From positions 9,306,001 through 9,370,000 of the forward strand of contig JBBMNZ010000027.1 of assembly GCA_037954325.1 (NCBI GenBank): a DNA stretch of 64,000 nt, written 5' to 3'. Source of the stretch: Fistularia commersonii (Eukaryota > Chordata > Actinopteri > Syngnathiformes > Fistulariidae). Below the pieces are notes generated by a model. It did no database searches. It worked only from the letters and a program-made list of their open reading frames with translations, and was not told the origin of the DNA. The translations under genes and the position numbers were made by a program. Shown here in pieces: positions 11,330 to 21,292 of the stretch (its first letter is position 1; the number at the start of each line of letters is the position of its first letter).

Positions 11330-12530
11330 CAGTAGCAGCAGCAACCCGAGGAAAAAAAATAATCAATTGAATTACCCCCCCCCCCACATACACACACACT
11401 CAACCACCCACACACCCACCCACACACACGCACACACACACATGCGGGCGGAGTGCACACATTCTCCAACGTGCAGTCACCGTCACACTTTTCAAACAAA
11501 CGAAAAAAGAGCCCCCCAAAATCACCCATTTGTGGGTCATTGATTCGGACATACGTCTGGGTGCGTGTTAACGTGCACACGCTCCATGAGGCTCAACCGA
11601 CTGCTGTTCTCCTGAGGGACTCTTTCATTCTCAACCCCCCCATCAGTTCATTAGGAAAACTTCATACGAGGACGGTTAATGAAAGGCCTATACACACATA
11701 TTTCTATTTTTCTTAGATTGCACTGCATGCATTCAACCTGCATTAAAGAGAACGGGGGGTACAAAAAAAAACAAAAAAACAATAACAACAAAAAGGAGGC
11801 CCGTTTCCCCGGTGCGTCCCGCCGTTTACCGCGCACTCCCAGGAACACGTGCACACGCTCGCCCTCTCAGTGTCTCTGTTTATGCTGGGACAGAACCGAA
11901 AAGGGGTGGTTGGGTTGGGTTTGGTTGAGGGGGGGCGATCGGTTGCTTCTACACCTAAATAAACACATTCTTAACGATTTCTGGGGGCAAAGGATCAACT
12001 TACGCACACAGTGCAGCTGGTCGATATTTTGAGGTAAAATGACATGAGGCGCTTGTTTCTCACAGCACCCCCCCCACACACACACCACACACACACACAC
12101 ACACATCATTGTTGGGACAGAAAAGAGGAATATCAGGGCAGTGATTCGGTGCAGTGTTGGAGAAGGACCGCTTCATCCATCACCACAACAGCTGTTTATC
12201 ATTTTAGGATTTTTGTGCAAGTCTCTCTAAATTGGAGGCCACAAAGAAACCAGGGCTGAGAGTCTGTTTTGGGCCTCTGCCCCGACATTGTTTGTCATCA
12301 AGGAGTAAAATCGCTCCATGGAGCACGATTTTACTTTTTTTTTTTTTTAATGGGAGATTTGCATCCCCCACCCCCTCCCCATAAAAATGCGAGTGACATT
12401 TTTTTTGTGGATGTGTTTGGTCTCACCCCTGTGCTGTAAAAAAAGTGTGGTTAAGAAACAAGTGACAAATAAGTAATTCACAAGTAGAAGAAGAAGAAAC
12501 GAAAGGGGGATTTACCGAGGCTTCGCTCAC

Positions 12531-13611
12531 CTGCGAGCCTGAGCGCACTCATGCGCTGGAACTCAGGCTCCTGCAGCCACTTCCACATCCGACGGAAGGT
12601 CTCTCTCCCGGACTTGAGCTTGGACCAGGGCTTGGGGTTCCTCAGCAGGTCGGACAGGGTCCCCTGCGATCTGCACAGGACCCGCTGGGCAAAGATGGCC
12701 TGGGGGATGCTGTAGCGCTTCAGCTCCGTGGTGATCCTCTGCGCCACCTCCTTGGTATTCACCTCCTCCATCTGTCCCCCAGAAACACCACCGCCGCCAC
12801 CCCCTCCGCCTCCGCCGCCGCCGCCCCCCTGCTGCCCGAGCCCGGAGGCCTGCTCCCGGCTGCTCGCCAGCCCCTGGCCGTGCCCCTGCGCGCCGAGGTG
12901 GGCGTGCGGGTGGTGGTGGAGGCCGTTGATCTGCACCATCCCCGCCGAGGAGCTCATGTGCTGCTCCGTGTGTCTGCCGAGCATGGCGGGATGGTGCGCC
13001 TCGAACCCGCTGGGCGTGAGCATCTTCTCCCCGGGCATGGCGGCGCCGGGGTGAGCGTAGGGAGGGATGCCGGCTTGAGTGGTGTGTATGCTGGCCAGCC
13101 CGGAACCGGACAGCGGCGACAGACTCTGACCCATGCACGGATCCTTGTGATGATATGCGGGATACAGACTGTTCATGGGCGCCAGGCTGCGATCCTCCCG
13201 CATCAACGTGAAGCTGCCGCTGACATTTCCGGGGATCCTCTGGTGCGGGTGCGGGTGCGGGTGATGGGGGTGGTGGTGGTGGTGGTGGTGGTGATGGGGG
13301 GAAAACTTGTCGGACACGGTGGAGATGGGGGGCAAGGGCTGCAGGGGCGTCAGGGTGGTGTAAGTGCTGCTCGCACTCATGCCGGGGGGCGCCTCGCACA
13401 TGCTGATGGCCGGATGCAGGTGTCCCGGATGGCCGTGATAGTCTCCGCTGTCCAGCAGGGTCGCCATGCCCATAGCACGGTGGCTAAGACCCCGGGGGCT
13501 CGGGCGGGAATGAGGACTGTGACCGCTCAGCAGCTCTCCGTGACCGGCCACCGACTCATGGCTCACTCCGTGCAGGTCGCCTATATTTTCCATCGACAGC
13601 TGTGCGTTCAT
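12531..13611 (-). CDS. onecut1: onecut1 exon 1: N-terminal region and CUT domain
   Basis: First coding exon of Onecut1 (HNF6), a nuclear transcription factor that in vertebrates acts in liver, pancreas, retina and motor-neuron development. The start is the ATG at 13611-13609 (MNAQLSMENIGDLHG, the ONECUT1 N-terminus; purine at -3). The open frame upstream has no ATG before this one. Residues 83-103 (TYTTLTPLQPLPPISTVSDKF) form the conserved Onecut block. A poly-His tract spans 106-114 with His/Pro repeats to 123, and a run of 14 Gly spans 262-275. The CUT domain covers about 280-365, with VAQRITTELKRYSIPQAIFA and the LSDLL motif at 319-323, which is known to contact CBP. The N-terminus and the single poly-His tract favour ONECUT1 over ONECUT2 or ONECUT3. 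The exon is CpG-dense and ends at a GTGAGC donor. The full protein is 456 residues, against 465 in human. Confidence 0.97.
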
Positions 13612-14005
13612 GATCCGGGCCGCGCTGTGGACAAACCATCTATCTGACCTGCCGCAGTCAGCTGATGCCCGGAAGTCCTCGCGTGAAGTAAACTTCAAAT
13701 TTCTTTTGTTTTCTTCTTGTGGCAGTTATTAGGTCCTTATGTTTCTCTCTTTGATTATCCTCCTACCTCTGATTCTATTATGCTAGAGCGGAAACTCCCC
13801 TATCCGATCCCTTTCCCCCCCAAATATATATATTTTCTTATCCTCTTTATAATTCAAGCCCCCCCACCGCCAACCAGCTGTCCTTGCGCTCCGGTCGGGT
13901 GCCGCGCCATCTCTCTAGTTGTGGGTCCCCAACCCCTTCTTCTTCCACCGCAGCGCGGAACGCTGTTCTGCACATGCGCACTGCGGACGACCGTCCCCTC
14001 CCGTG

Positions 14006-14061
<56 letters not shown>
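14006..14061. repeat. (CT)n tract in the onecut1 promoter
   Basis: About 55 bp of CT with one TTT interruption. It reads as GAGA on the transcribed strand. Confidence 0.95.
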
Positions 14062-14062
<1 letters not shown>

Positions 14063-14103
14063 CAACACATGCTCGTGTGCGCATGCCCCGCCCCCCGCAC
14101 CTG

Positions 14104-14111
14104 TGACGTCA
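14104..14111. promoter_or_regulatory. CRE (CREB/ATF site)
   Basis: Full palindromic TGACGTCA in the CpG-rich onecut1 upstream region, next to a GC box. The full CRE is rare by chance, and position near a CpG promoter favours function. Confidence 0.55.
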
Positions 14112-14510
14112 GTTGCCCCATTAAGGACGAGAGGTAGCCAAACACCTGCTGGAGGCGTCTTTAACCCCACCTCCCCACCTGCGATTTAATGTGAAATAAG
14201 GTAAATAATATACGTCCCCTTTTTTTCAGAAGTACTCACAAAACGACCCTCAAACAAGAGTATGAAATGTCCCATCGCCAACTTTTATCAATTATATATT
14301 AAAGTAATTGAATGCATAATGAGGCTTTACTCCCGGACTTCCTTAAATTAGGCTAATACGATGCGTAAATGGGGACGACACAACTTCCGGGTTCATTTAG
14401 AGTTGATTTTTAACCCGTAGTGTCCCGGATTGAAAAACTCAACTATTAAATCAACGAGAGGAAACGAGTGGATTCTTTATTTCCACTGTTCTTTCATTAG
14501 GACTCACACA

Positions 14511-14519
14511 AACACACAC

Positions 14520-14584
<65 letters not shown>
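14511..14584. repeat. (AC)n microsatellite
   Basis: About 74 bp of AC with one early interruption. Confidence 0.97.
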
Positions 14585-14585
<1 letters not shown>

Positions 14586-14698
14586 TGGCGGTTTAACCAA
14601 ACGGAGAAGATGGTAGTACCTTCTCTTTTGATAGAAAACGATGAGCAGATGTGTCTATTGTTCAACCATCGGGCTTAACGAACCAAGCGCCTAGCAGT

Positions 14699-14747
14699 GT
14701 GTGCGTGTGTGTGTATGTGTGTGTGAGTGTGTGAGTGTGTGTCCGCG

Positions 14748-14784
<37 letters not shown>
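14699..14784. repeat. (GT)n microsatellite, interrupted
   Basis: GT-rich run with several GA, AT and CG interruptions, ending in a pure GT tract. Confidence 0.95.
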
Positions 14785-14786
<2 letters not shown>

Positions 14787-17205
14787 ACACATAAAAATCT
14801 GAAGTTTCAGAATTAGTCAAACACACTGAAAAAAACAATTTCACGACAATCAAATGCAATAAAAGATACATATATTAAAGAGTAACACCTGGTTATTTAA
14901 ATGGAAGAGTAGCTTTATTTTTTTATTATTCTCTCTTTTGACAGGAACTCCCAAGTGGGAGTTTGATAGAGGAAATGACATGCTGACACATCCCATGACT
15001 GTTGTGTTATTCTACATCATTATTGCAGCGAGTGTCAAACCTCTCGGACCCGCAGCCCGCTGAAGCCCCGGATTTCAAGGGTCTGTTTATCCTGACCGAG
15101 CCGCGGCACAGGGCGTCCTCAGCCGGCCGAGGTGACAGCTTGCAGCGGTCAGTGTCCTGCTGGACCCCCCGCTGAATGAGGGTACATGTCAAAGGTGACG
15201 CTTCAAGACTCCCAAAGCCAACATCTGCGGGGGGACAGATTAACCTTTCAGACTTTTCCCTGTTCTGGACCTGCTATTGGGGCCCCGCATCTGTCAGGGT
15301 CCCCACAATAGAGTCGGCGCTCGGTTGAACGAGTTAAACAAAAGGAAAGAAAAAAAAAACGAGAAGTTAAACTGTCTCTGATGTGAAGTCAATGTCAACG
15401 GCGTGTGTGTGACGTGTGTCGAGACAGAAGGAGCCCTAATGCCTCGAAGTGTGTCTTTCCAACCGTGCAGTCCGGCCGGACATAATAAAGGCAGGCGAAC
15501 AACGGGGACAAAAAACACTGGGGGGATAATTACACGTTAATTACACATCTTCACAGGCTAAAAAAAAAAAACTTAAACACGTGGATCTCCCATCAAGCAC
15601 AAATTCACCTCATCAAGTCTATTACACTAATTTTGGAGCGAAAAAATAGTTCAGCAGCACGTATTCAACGCAGGTTATTGTCTATTATACCGCTGGCAGG
15701 AGAGTGGGAGGCAAAAACAGGATGTAAAAGCAGAAAGGGAGAGAAAAGGGCAAGCTCTGGCCTTACTTGGCATCTACACACTCCCGTGCGGATCGATAAA
15801 CTCCCGAGATGTCCGAGAGCAGAGATGTGTGTTTGTGTGTGCGTTGCGTCTCCTGGTCATTGTGCCGGAATACGGTGCCCGAACCGGAGCGAGCCGGTGA
15901 CATTTGCTTTCGAGGGGGTGGCGGGAGGTGTGTGTCCCGGCTTCCTGTGTGTGTGTGTGTGTTGGAAAGGTGGTGGTGGTGGGGGGTCTAAGGAACATGA
16001 AAACGGATAAATTAGAAACGGTTCAATTTGTACAAAAGAAACATGTTTTGAGTCCGATGAGTGGAATTTAACCCTAAATTTGGGGGAGAACCCAGAGAGG
16101 CCCGGCTGTGCATCGGCATTATTATAATCGTTATTATGACTTTGTGGACAGAAACTCCACTTAGAAGGAGTGTGTCAATAACTTCAAGCTGAATTTTAAT
16201 CAGGTGAGGTGGTGGTGGTGGGGGGTCATTCCTGAGACTCCCCTCCCCACCTGCAGCACCATATCCAAGCTGAGACAGTATAACGCCTGGTGATGGACCG
16301 CGGATCAATATTCCTGCAGCTCTGCAAAGTGACACAGCGTTGCGTTCCAAATGACAATTACTTGCCCGTTTTAAGGGGGTGGGTGGGGTAATACTTATTG
16401 CTAAATGGCATTTGGTGAAACCGAACTAAAAAAAAAAAAAAACAACATTAAACAGGCTTTTACGAGTTCGGCCCTCCCGCTCGATCTTGACACGAGGATG
16501 CTCACAAACTGAATTAGCCTTTATCCAAGATAAATCACATTCATCCATAAACTAATTCATGACTGTTAGAATTTTGGAAATGTAATAAAAACGCATCTGT
16601 TTCAATGTATATACCCCCCCCCCCCCGCACACACACATTCACACATACACACACACGCACCACCACCGCCACTCCTCAGTCTACTGGCAAATACATGCAT
16701 GTTTTACACATTAAATATTTCCACAGATACATAATAATTCCTCCCTGCGCTCTGTTTCGTGGAGGTGTGTGTGTGTGTGTGTGTGTGTTTGCGTGCTGCC
16801 GGATGGTCTTCGCAGCGCATTTGAAGTGCAGGCCTTGAAAACAAGGCGCCGATCAATACTGAATAAAATTATAATTCCTTGAGGAACTCGGGCCAAGGCC
16901 TTTGATTCGGCAGAATAAACAAAACCAAAAATATCTATATTTTTCCACGTTATTTACCAATTAATTCATTTCGTTTTTGGGTTCTTCCTTTCAATTATTT
17001 TCGAAGAAGCAAAGAAAAGGGGTTATCAAAATGAACAATCATTTTTAATACCCTAAATCAGAGCCTCAGATGTTCGTTTAAGCGTTTGTGTGAAAATAAT
17101 CAAGAATAAAAATATTAATTTTATCCTAAAAAGGCAAGTGCTGGTCCAGATTGAGGGTTCGGGTTAAATGTAAGATGCACCTCAATTGTAAAGCGGGATA
17201 CAAGA

Positions 17206-17400
17206 GTGTTTTACGGTCTTTTATCAGGAAACGAGCGGGACTTTGCAGGAGGAATTTATTTGCCATTTATTAATGAACATGCCATCAATGGCCAAGCGGC
17301 AGATGCTGCTGCTGCCTTGCTCACGGGTCAAATCAACTGTCTCTATCCTCACGTTACTTCCGCGTCACTTGCACCCGCTTTGCGCGCTCATGTGAAATGA
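17206..17400. promoter_or_regulatory. Candidate conserved non-coding element about 3.7 kb upstream of onecut1
   Basis: A complex, non-repetitive block with ATTTATTTGCCATTTATTAA, a GCCATCAATGGC palindrome holding an ATCAAT Onecut-type core, and several CpGs. It remains open in one frame for 64 codons but lacks splice context. It reads like developmental enhancer sequence; conservation cannot be tested here. Confidence 0.3.
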
Positions 17401-18939
17401 ACGAGGCATCACTTTACATTAAGGTGTCCATATGCCGCCCAATTACCGCCTGTAACTTTGGGGAGACTCCAATTATGACAAGAAAAAGCCCGTGACAACG
17501 ATAGCCGACCCTTCCTCAACTCTTGCAAACTCCCCTCCTCTGCACCGGGGAGTTGGATCTGAGATTCAGTTTGGTCTAATTTTACCCCCCCCCAAGACTC
17601 AAACATTGTATTCGTTGCTGCAGATTTTAAACACAAAACACACGCACACTGGTTTCTGGCATTTAAAAGAAAATTAACCCAGCCGATATTTGGTATTTTC
17701 TGATATACAGACATTTCACTTATGACAGTTCAGCTTTAACACGCAGTATTAATAATATTGTCAACACCATGACACCATGAATGAAAGCATTTCTGACCGC
17801 GCAGTAATTAAAACAACATACTTTTTAAACATGGGCCTATTAATTACTTTTTTTTAGTATGACATTTATTAAAAATAAATAAATTCCAACGGACTGCAGG
17901 GTGAGGGTGGGGCGGCTTCCAAATAAGATATTTTGCAGCATTATAATCGTCTGTGCTTTGTCGTTCCTGCGCCCGATTGTCAGAGAAATGCTCCAGGTAA
18001 AAATTAAATCACGATTAAAAAAAAAAAAAAAGAAAAAACAGAACGCCGCAATTAATGGTAAAAATAAGCAATGACTGGTGTATTTTCTGTTCCTTCCGTG
18101 ACCGAAGCCGACATTCTAACACAACACTCCTGACTCTACATATTGGCTGCGGGAAAATCAATGAGTATTCTGTTATTAAATTGCCCACAGGGGGCTTAAC
18201 ACTGCAGCACAATAAAATGCCTTAAATGATGCGAATCTTCCCCCCGCGAAAGTCACAGCGCCTTTGGACAACTTGTTAACACCCGAATTGACGCCGATGT
18301 GCGGACATTTCAGGTTGAAACCCCACTGCGCCAAATCTGGACGTGTGCAGAATCGTCGGGCTGCAGGAGGAGGGCGGAAGAGGGAGGGGGCGTAATATTG
18401 CTATTATTCTTATTCTTATTATTGTCTTCACAACATACTGCGACAGCGCAAACAAATCCCGCATTATTCTGCGCCAACACACGCACAAATGCACGCATGC
18501 ACACGCACGCATCCCCTGCAAGGCTGCAAAGAAGAAGCCTCGGCGTCACATTTTTTTTTTAAACACGTCTCTTAACCTCCGACACTGGAACTCGTCGGAC
18601 GCGGAGGAAGCGGTTCCCCTCCCGGGTGCGTCGCACTTCATCCCACCCTTCTTCCCCATCGTCTTCCACCGGCTCCTCGGGCTTTTTTCCTCCGGAGCCC
18701 CCCCACCCCCTCCTCCCCCATCCTCTCCACCTCAACATCACCACCCGCAAGAAAAAAAAAAAAAAAAAAATCCTGACCCGGGTTTTTAAACATCCCGCTC
18801 CGTGCGTTTCCGCTTCCAAAATAGAAAAAAATGTACGCACACACACACACACGAAAAAAAAAACAATTAAAAAATGATCCATCCGGCGTGAAGCTTCTTC
18901 TTTTCCCCGCCGCGGCTGTCGCGCTTCTTCGCCTCCTCC
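17401..18939. other. Non-coding stretch, no gene seen
   Basis: AT-rich segments alternate with C-rich, low-complexity DNA (18600-18760, proline-like in translation, then A tracts). There is no recognisable exon or repeat family. Confidence 0.5.
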
Positions 18940-19150
18940 GTGCGTTTTCCTCGGTGCAGGCGCATTTGAATAGCCGGTCGGTGTTGTTATGGATCCGTGC
19001 GCAGTGAAAGAGAATCAGTATGCAAATTGTTTCAGTATCAATCGAAAGGTTCGATCCGCCTGAGCGTCAGCCCCTTTGGCACGAGAGGCTCCCTTTTTTT
19101 CTTCTCCTCCTGCATAAATGCCCATAACGACCCCTCATATGAAAACACAC
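18940..19150. promoter_or_regulatory. Candidate enhancer block with POU octamer
   Basis: It contains a perfect octamer ATGCAAAT (19020-19027), a nearby TATCAATCGA with an Onecut-like core, and TGCATAAAT, within a CpG-containing, non-repetitive block about 5.4 kb upstream of the onecut1 ATG. Functional status is inferred only. Confidence 0.28.
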
Positions 19151-20462
19151 ACATATAGATGATGGAGAAACTGTCAAGATGCAACAACAACAATAACAAT
19201 AAGGTTACCGAGCAAGGTTAATACAATTTTAGGGTTTTTATTGAAGAAGCAATCATTGCTGCACTCAGTGAAACGCATACACCCACACTATATGAGCAGC
19301 ACTAAACCATTTATAGTTAAAAATAAGCCTTTCGTCTGTAGTTGATTTCAATTTCCAGTCATCGTATGTCTTTGATATCCAAGAATTGAAGTAAAATTAG
19401 ACAAACATTTCAACCGCGGTTTCACAATCATGATTTCAATCACACAAGAATGTGAATGCATTTTAATGACTCTTGTTTATTTTTACACAACCTTTAGCAG
19501 ATGCCAGTCAAATCTTAGTTTTGTTGTCTAAAGGATAACTGTATGTTCAGCAGGCAGATATTCTTTTTTCTTTTATACCCTTGTTTCCAGGCATATTTTC
19601 ATATTTCCTCTCTAATCATCCAGTTGAGGAGGGAAATAAAAAAGCCCACTTCACATCATTTAACATGGCTGATAAAAAGAGAAAGAGGCAGATGCAAGAA
19701 TGGACTGGGACGAGGCGGGGAAAGAACAGGGGACTGCGAGGGGAGGAATGGCTGAAAACGGGAGTGCATCCAAGAGTTTGTGCTGTCAAGAGTGAGGCAG
19801 GGAAGACATCAGTGGAATAAAATGTTAAAAAGAAAGGGTAACCAAAGGTGAAAGCAAAGGCTAAGGCAAGGGCAGGGAGAAGGAGAGGGTGGTCAGGAGG
19901 AGATAAAGCATCGAGTCCGTTATCCATCTGTCCCAGGGTTAGAGTTTGACCAGCTGAGGAGGTCAGGGGTTGAAGGGTCGATGACCTCCAAGGCCCGAGG
20001 GCTCAGTGGTCAGCACGTCGGTAGATCCTCTGGATGATGATAAGGTGGATTATTTTTCTGAGGTTTGTGTTTTGCACATGCAATTCACAAAAGGAAAGAC
20101 TTCATGTTTGGGAAAACAAAGGAAAGTTTGACTGTATTTCCTTTGCAAAGAGAAAAGGCTAAGCTCCTGGTGATCTTTTTTTTTTTCTTCTTTTTTTTAC
20201 AGAATTTTAAATTCATGCATGTAAAAAAACAGGGAAATATAGTCATCTCTCACTGGATTTACTATTGTCATATTTCAGATGCTTGAGTTTCTTTTTCCTG
20301 ACAAGTTTAGCTTTTTTTTCTAAAAAAATGTGTCAGACAGGCCTCAACCAAATTGTAAAACTGATCTTTTTATGTTTCTGGGTATTTTTTTTTTCTATGC
20401 AGTTGAATTGTGAGATTTCTTTTGTAACGCACTGTTTCTATCAATGTGTACATCCTTCCATC
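19151..20462. other. Non-coding stretch, no gene seen
   Basis: AT-rich with purine-rich segments (19660-19910). The open frames here are not supported by homology or splice signals. Confidence 0.5.
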
Positions 20463-20738
20463 CGAGGTGCCGTGGTGAACAAAGGTTTCTGGTTCAATTC
20501 TTGAAGCAGAGTACACGTTCCCCCTGGGCTTCTCCCTGCCGCAACCCACATGAAGTAGGTTAAGTGGAGACAAATGCATCCATACCTGTAAATGTTTATG
20601 TTTCTCAGTGCGGAACTGTGATTGACGGGTGATCGGCCCTCGTGTAACCCCGCCTCCTATCCAATCACAGCTGGGATTGGCTCCGGTCCTGCTGCAACCC
20701 AACATGAAGGGTAAGCGAAGCAGACAATGAGTGAATAT
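20463..20738 (-). repeat. Teleost dispersed repeat, reverse-oriented copy
   Basis: It holds the landmarks of a repeat common in teleost genomes: a GGTTCAATTC box after GCCGTGGTGAAC, CTTCTCCCTGCC, then CCCGCCTCCTATCCAATCAC, AGCTGGGATTGGCTCCGG and a GGGTAAGCGAAGCAGACAATG tail-like end. The orientation is opposite to the copies at 20985 and 36213. The element name needs a repeat library. Confidence 0.7.
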
Positions 20739-20984
20739 CTACATGGCTTTTCGGTCCTGTTGTGAAAAAAAAAAAAAAAACACATTCAGAGGATGACTTC
20801 AATTTTCACTTGTCAGTATTTTACAGACACAGTTTATCTTTATTTGTTTTTATTTATTTTATTGTTAGCTGTAGGTCATGGTTCACCATGTTCTGCATCA
20901 GATGTCATGTGGTGTTTAAAGAAAGGAGAGCAATATATTTTACAATATGCATTCCTTTATTATCTATACCATTAATTCAGCTCT

Positions 20985-21292
20985 TGGGGATGCAGGGGGT
21001 TGCTGCAGAGTACCCCAGTTGCTATTGATGCTCGATCCACACCCTGAACCGATCACACGACCACATATGGATTCACAACCATTAACTCTCGTACACTCAC
21101 GCCAGAGCAATTGAGGTTCTCCGATGAACCTCCTGCATGTTTTTTAGGTTGCGAGAGGAAACCGGAGAACCCAGAGGAAACCCACATAGACAGGTGGAGA
21201 ACATGCAAACACCACTCAGAAAAGCCCCCTTCCGGAATTGAGCCGGGGGGTATCTTATTGTGAGGCTGAAGCGCTGCGCCACTGTACTGGCC
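20985..21292 (+). repeat. Teleost dispersed repeat, second copy
   Basis: It begins near GGGGATGCAGGGGGTTGCTG and includes GAGGAAACCGGAGAACCC, GTGGAGAACATGCAAAC and GAGGCTGAAGCGCTGCGCCA close to its end. It belongs to the same family as 36213-36835 and as the inverted copy at 20463-20738. Confidence 0.72.

Larger units (their letters stand above)
8483..12530 (-). other. onecut1: onecut1 intron (4,048 bp, phase 1)
   Basis: The donor is GCAG|GTGAGC at the high-coordinate end and the acceptor CCCCGCAG| at the low end, both canonical. The intron position, just after the CUT domain, is the one used in vertebrate ONECUT genes. No additional coding exon is apparent. It contains an RE1/REST site and a CTCF-like site close to exon 2, a GC- and CpG-rich patch at 10240-10420, and several microsatellites (10389-10417, 10466-10484, 10999-11060, 11259-11328). 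Most of the rest is AT-rich with short homopolymers. Confidence 0.93.
13612..14200 (-). promoter_or_regulatory. onecut1: onecut1 5' UTR and proximal promoter region
   Basis: CpG-rich sequence directly upstream of the start codon. It includes a perfect palindromic CRE, TGACGTCA, at 14104-14111 (about 490 bp upstream of the ATG), a GC box CCCCGCCCC at 14086-14094, a long (CT)n/(GA)n tract at 14006-14061 and a TATATATA-containing stretch at 13823-13832. The transcription start cannot be fixed from sequence alone. Further upstream, TTATCAATT at 14285-14293 fits the Onecut binding consensus and could allow autoregulation, but the motif is short. Confidence 0.6.
14201..17205. other. Upstream non-coding region with a GC-rich patch
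   Basis: No gene found. It holds large microsatellites (14511-14584 and 14699-14784) and a GC-rich, CpG-containing block at about 15010-15310 that stands out from its AT-rich surroundings and could be an enhancer or an alternative first exon. Open frames here are low complexity or chance. Confidence 0.5.

Noticed and set aside
12563..13399. 278-codon minus-strand frame overlapping exon 1
   Set aside because: It is an alternative frame of onecut1 exon 1 with an Arg/Pro/Ala-rich artefactual translation.
12880..13647. 255-codon plus-strand open frame
   Set aside because: It lies antisense to onecut1 exon 1 and reflects its GC-rich third positions; no homology or signals of its own.
13612..13698. 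In-frame N-terminal extension of onecut1
   Set aside because: The frame is open for 29 codons upstream but begins at TTG, not ATG; the family N-terminus is MNAQL at 13611.
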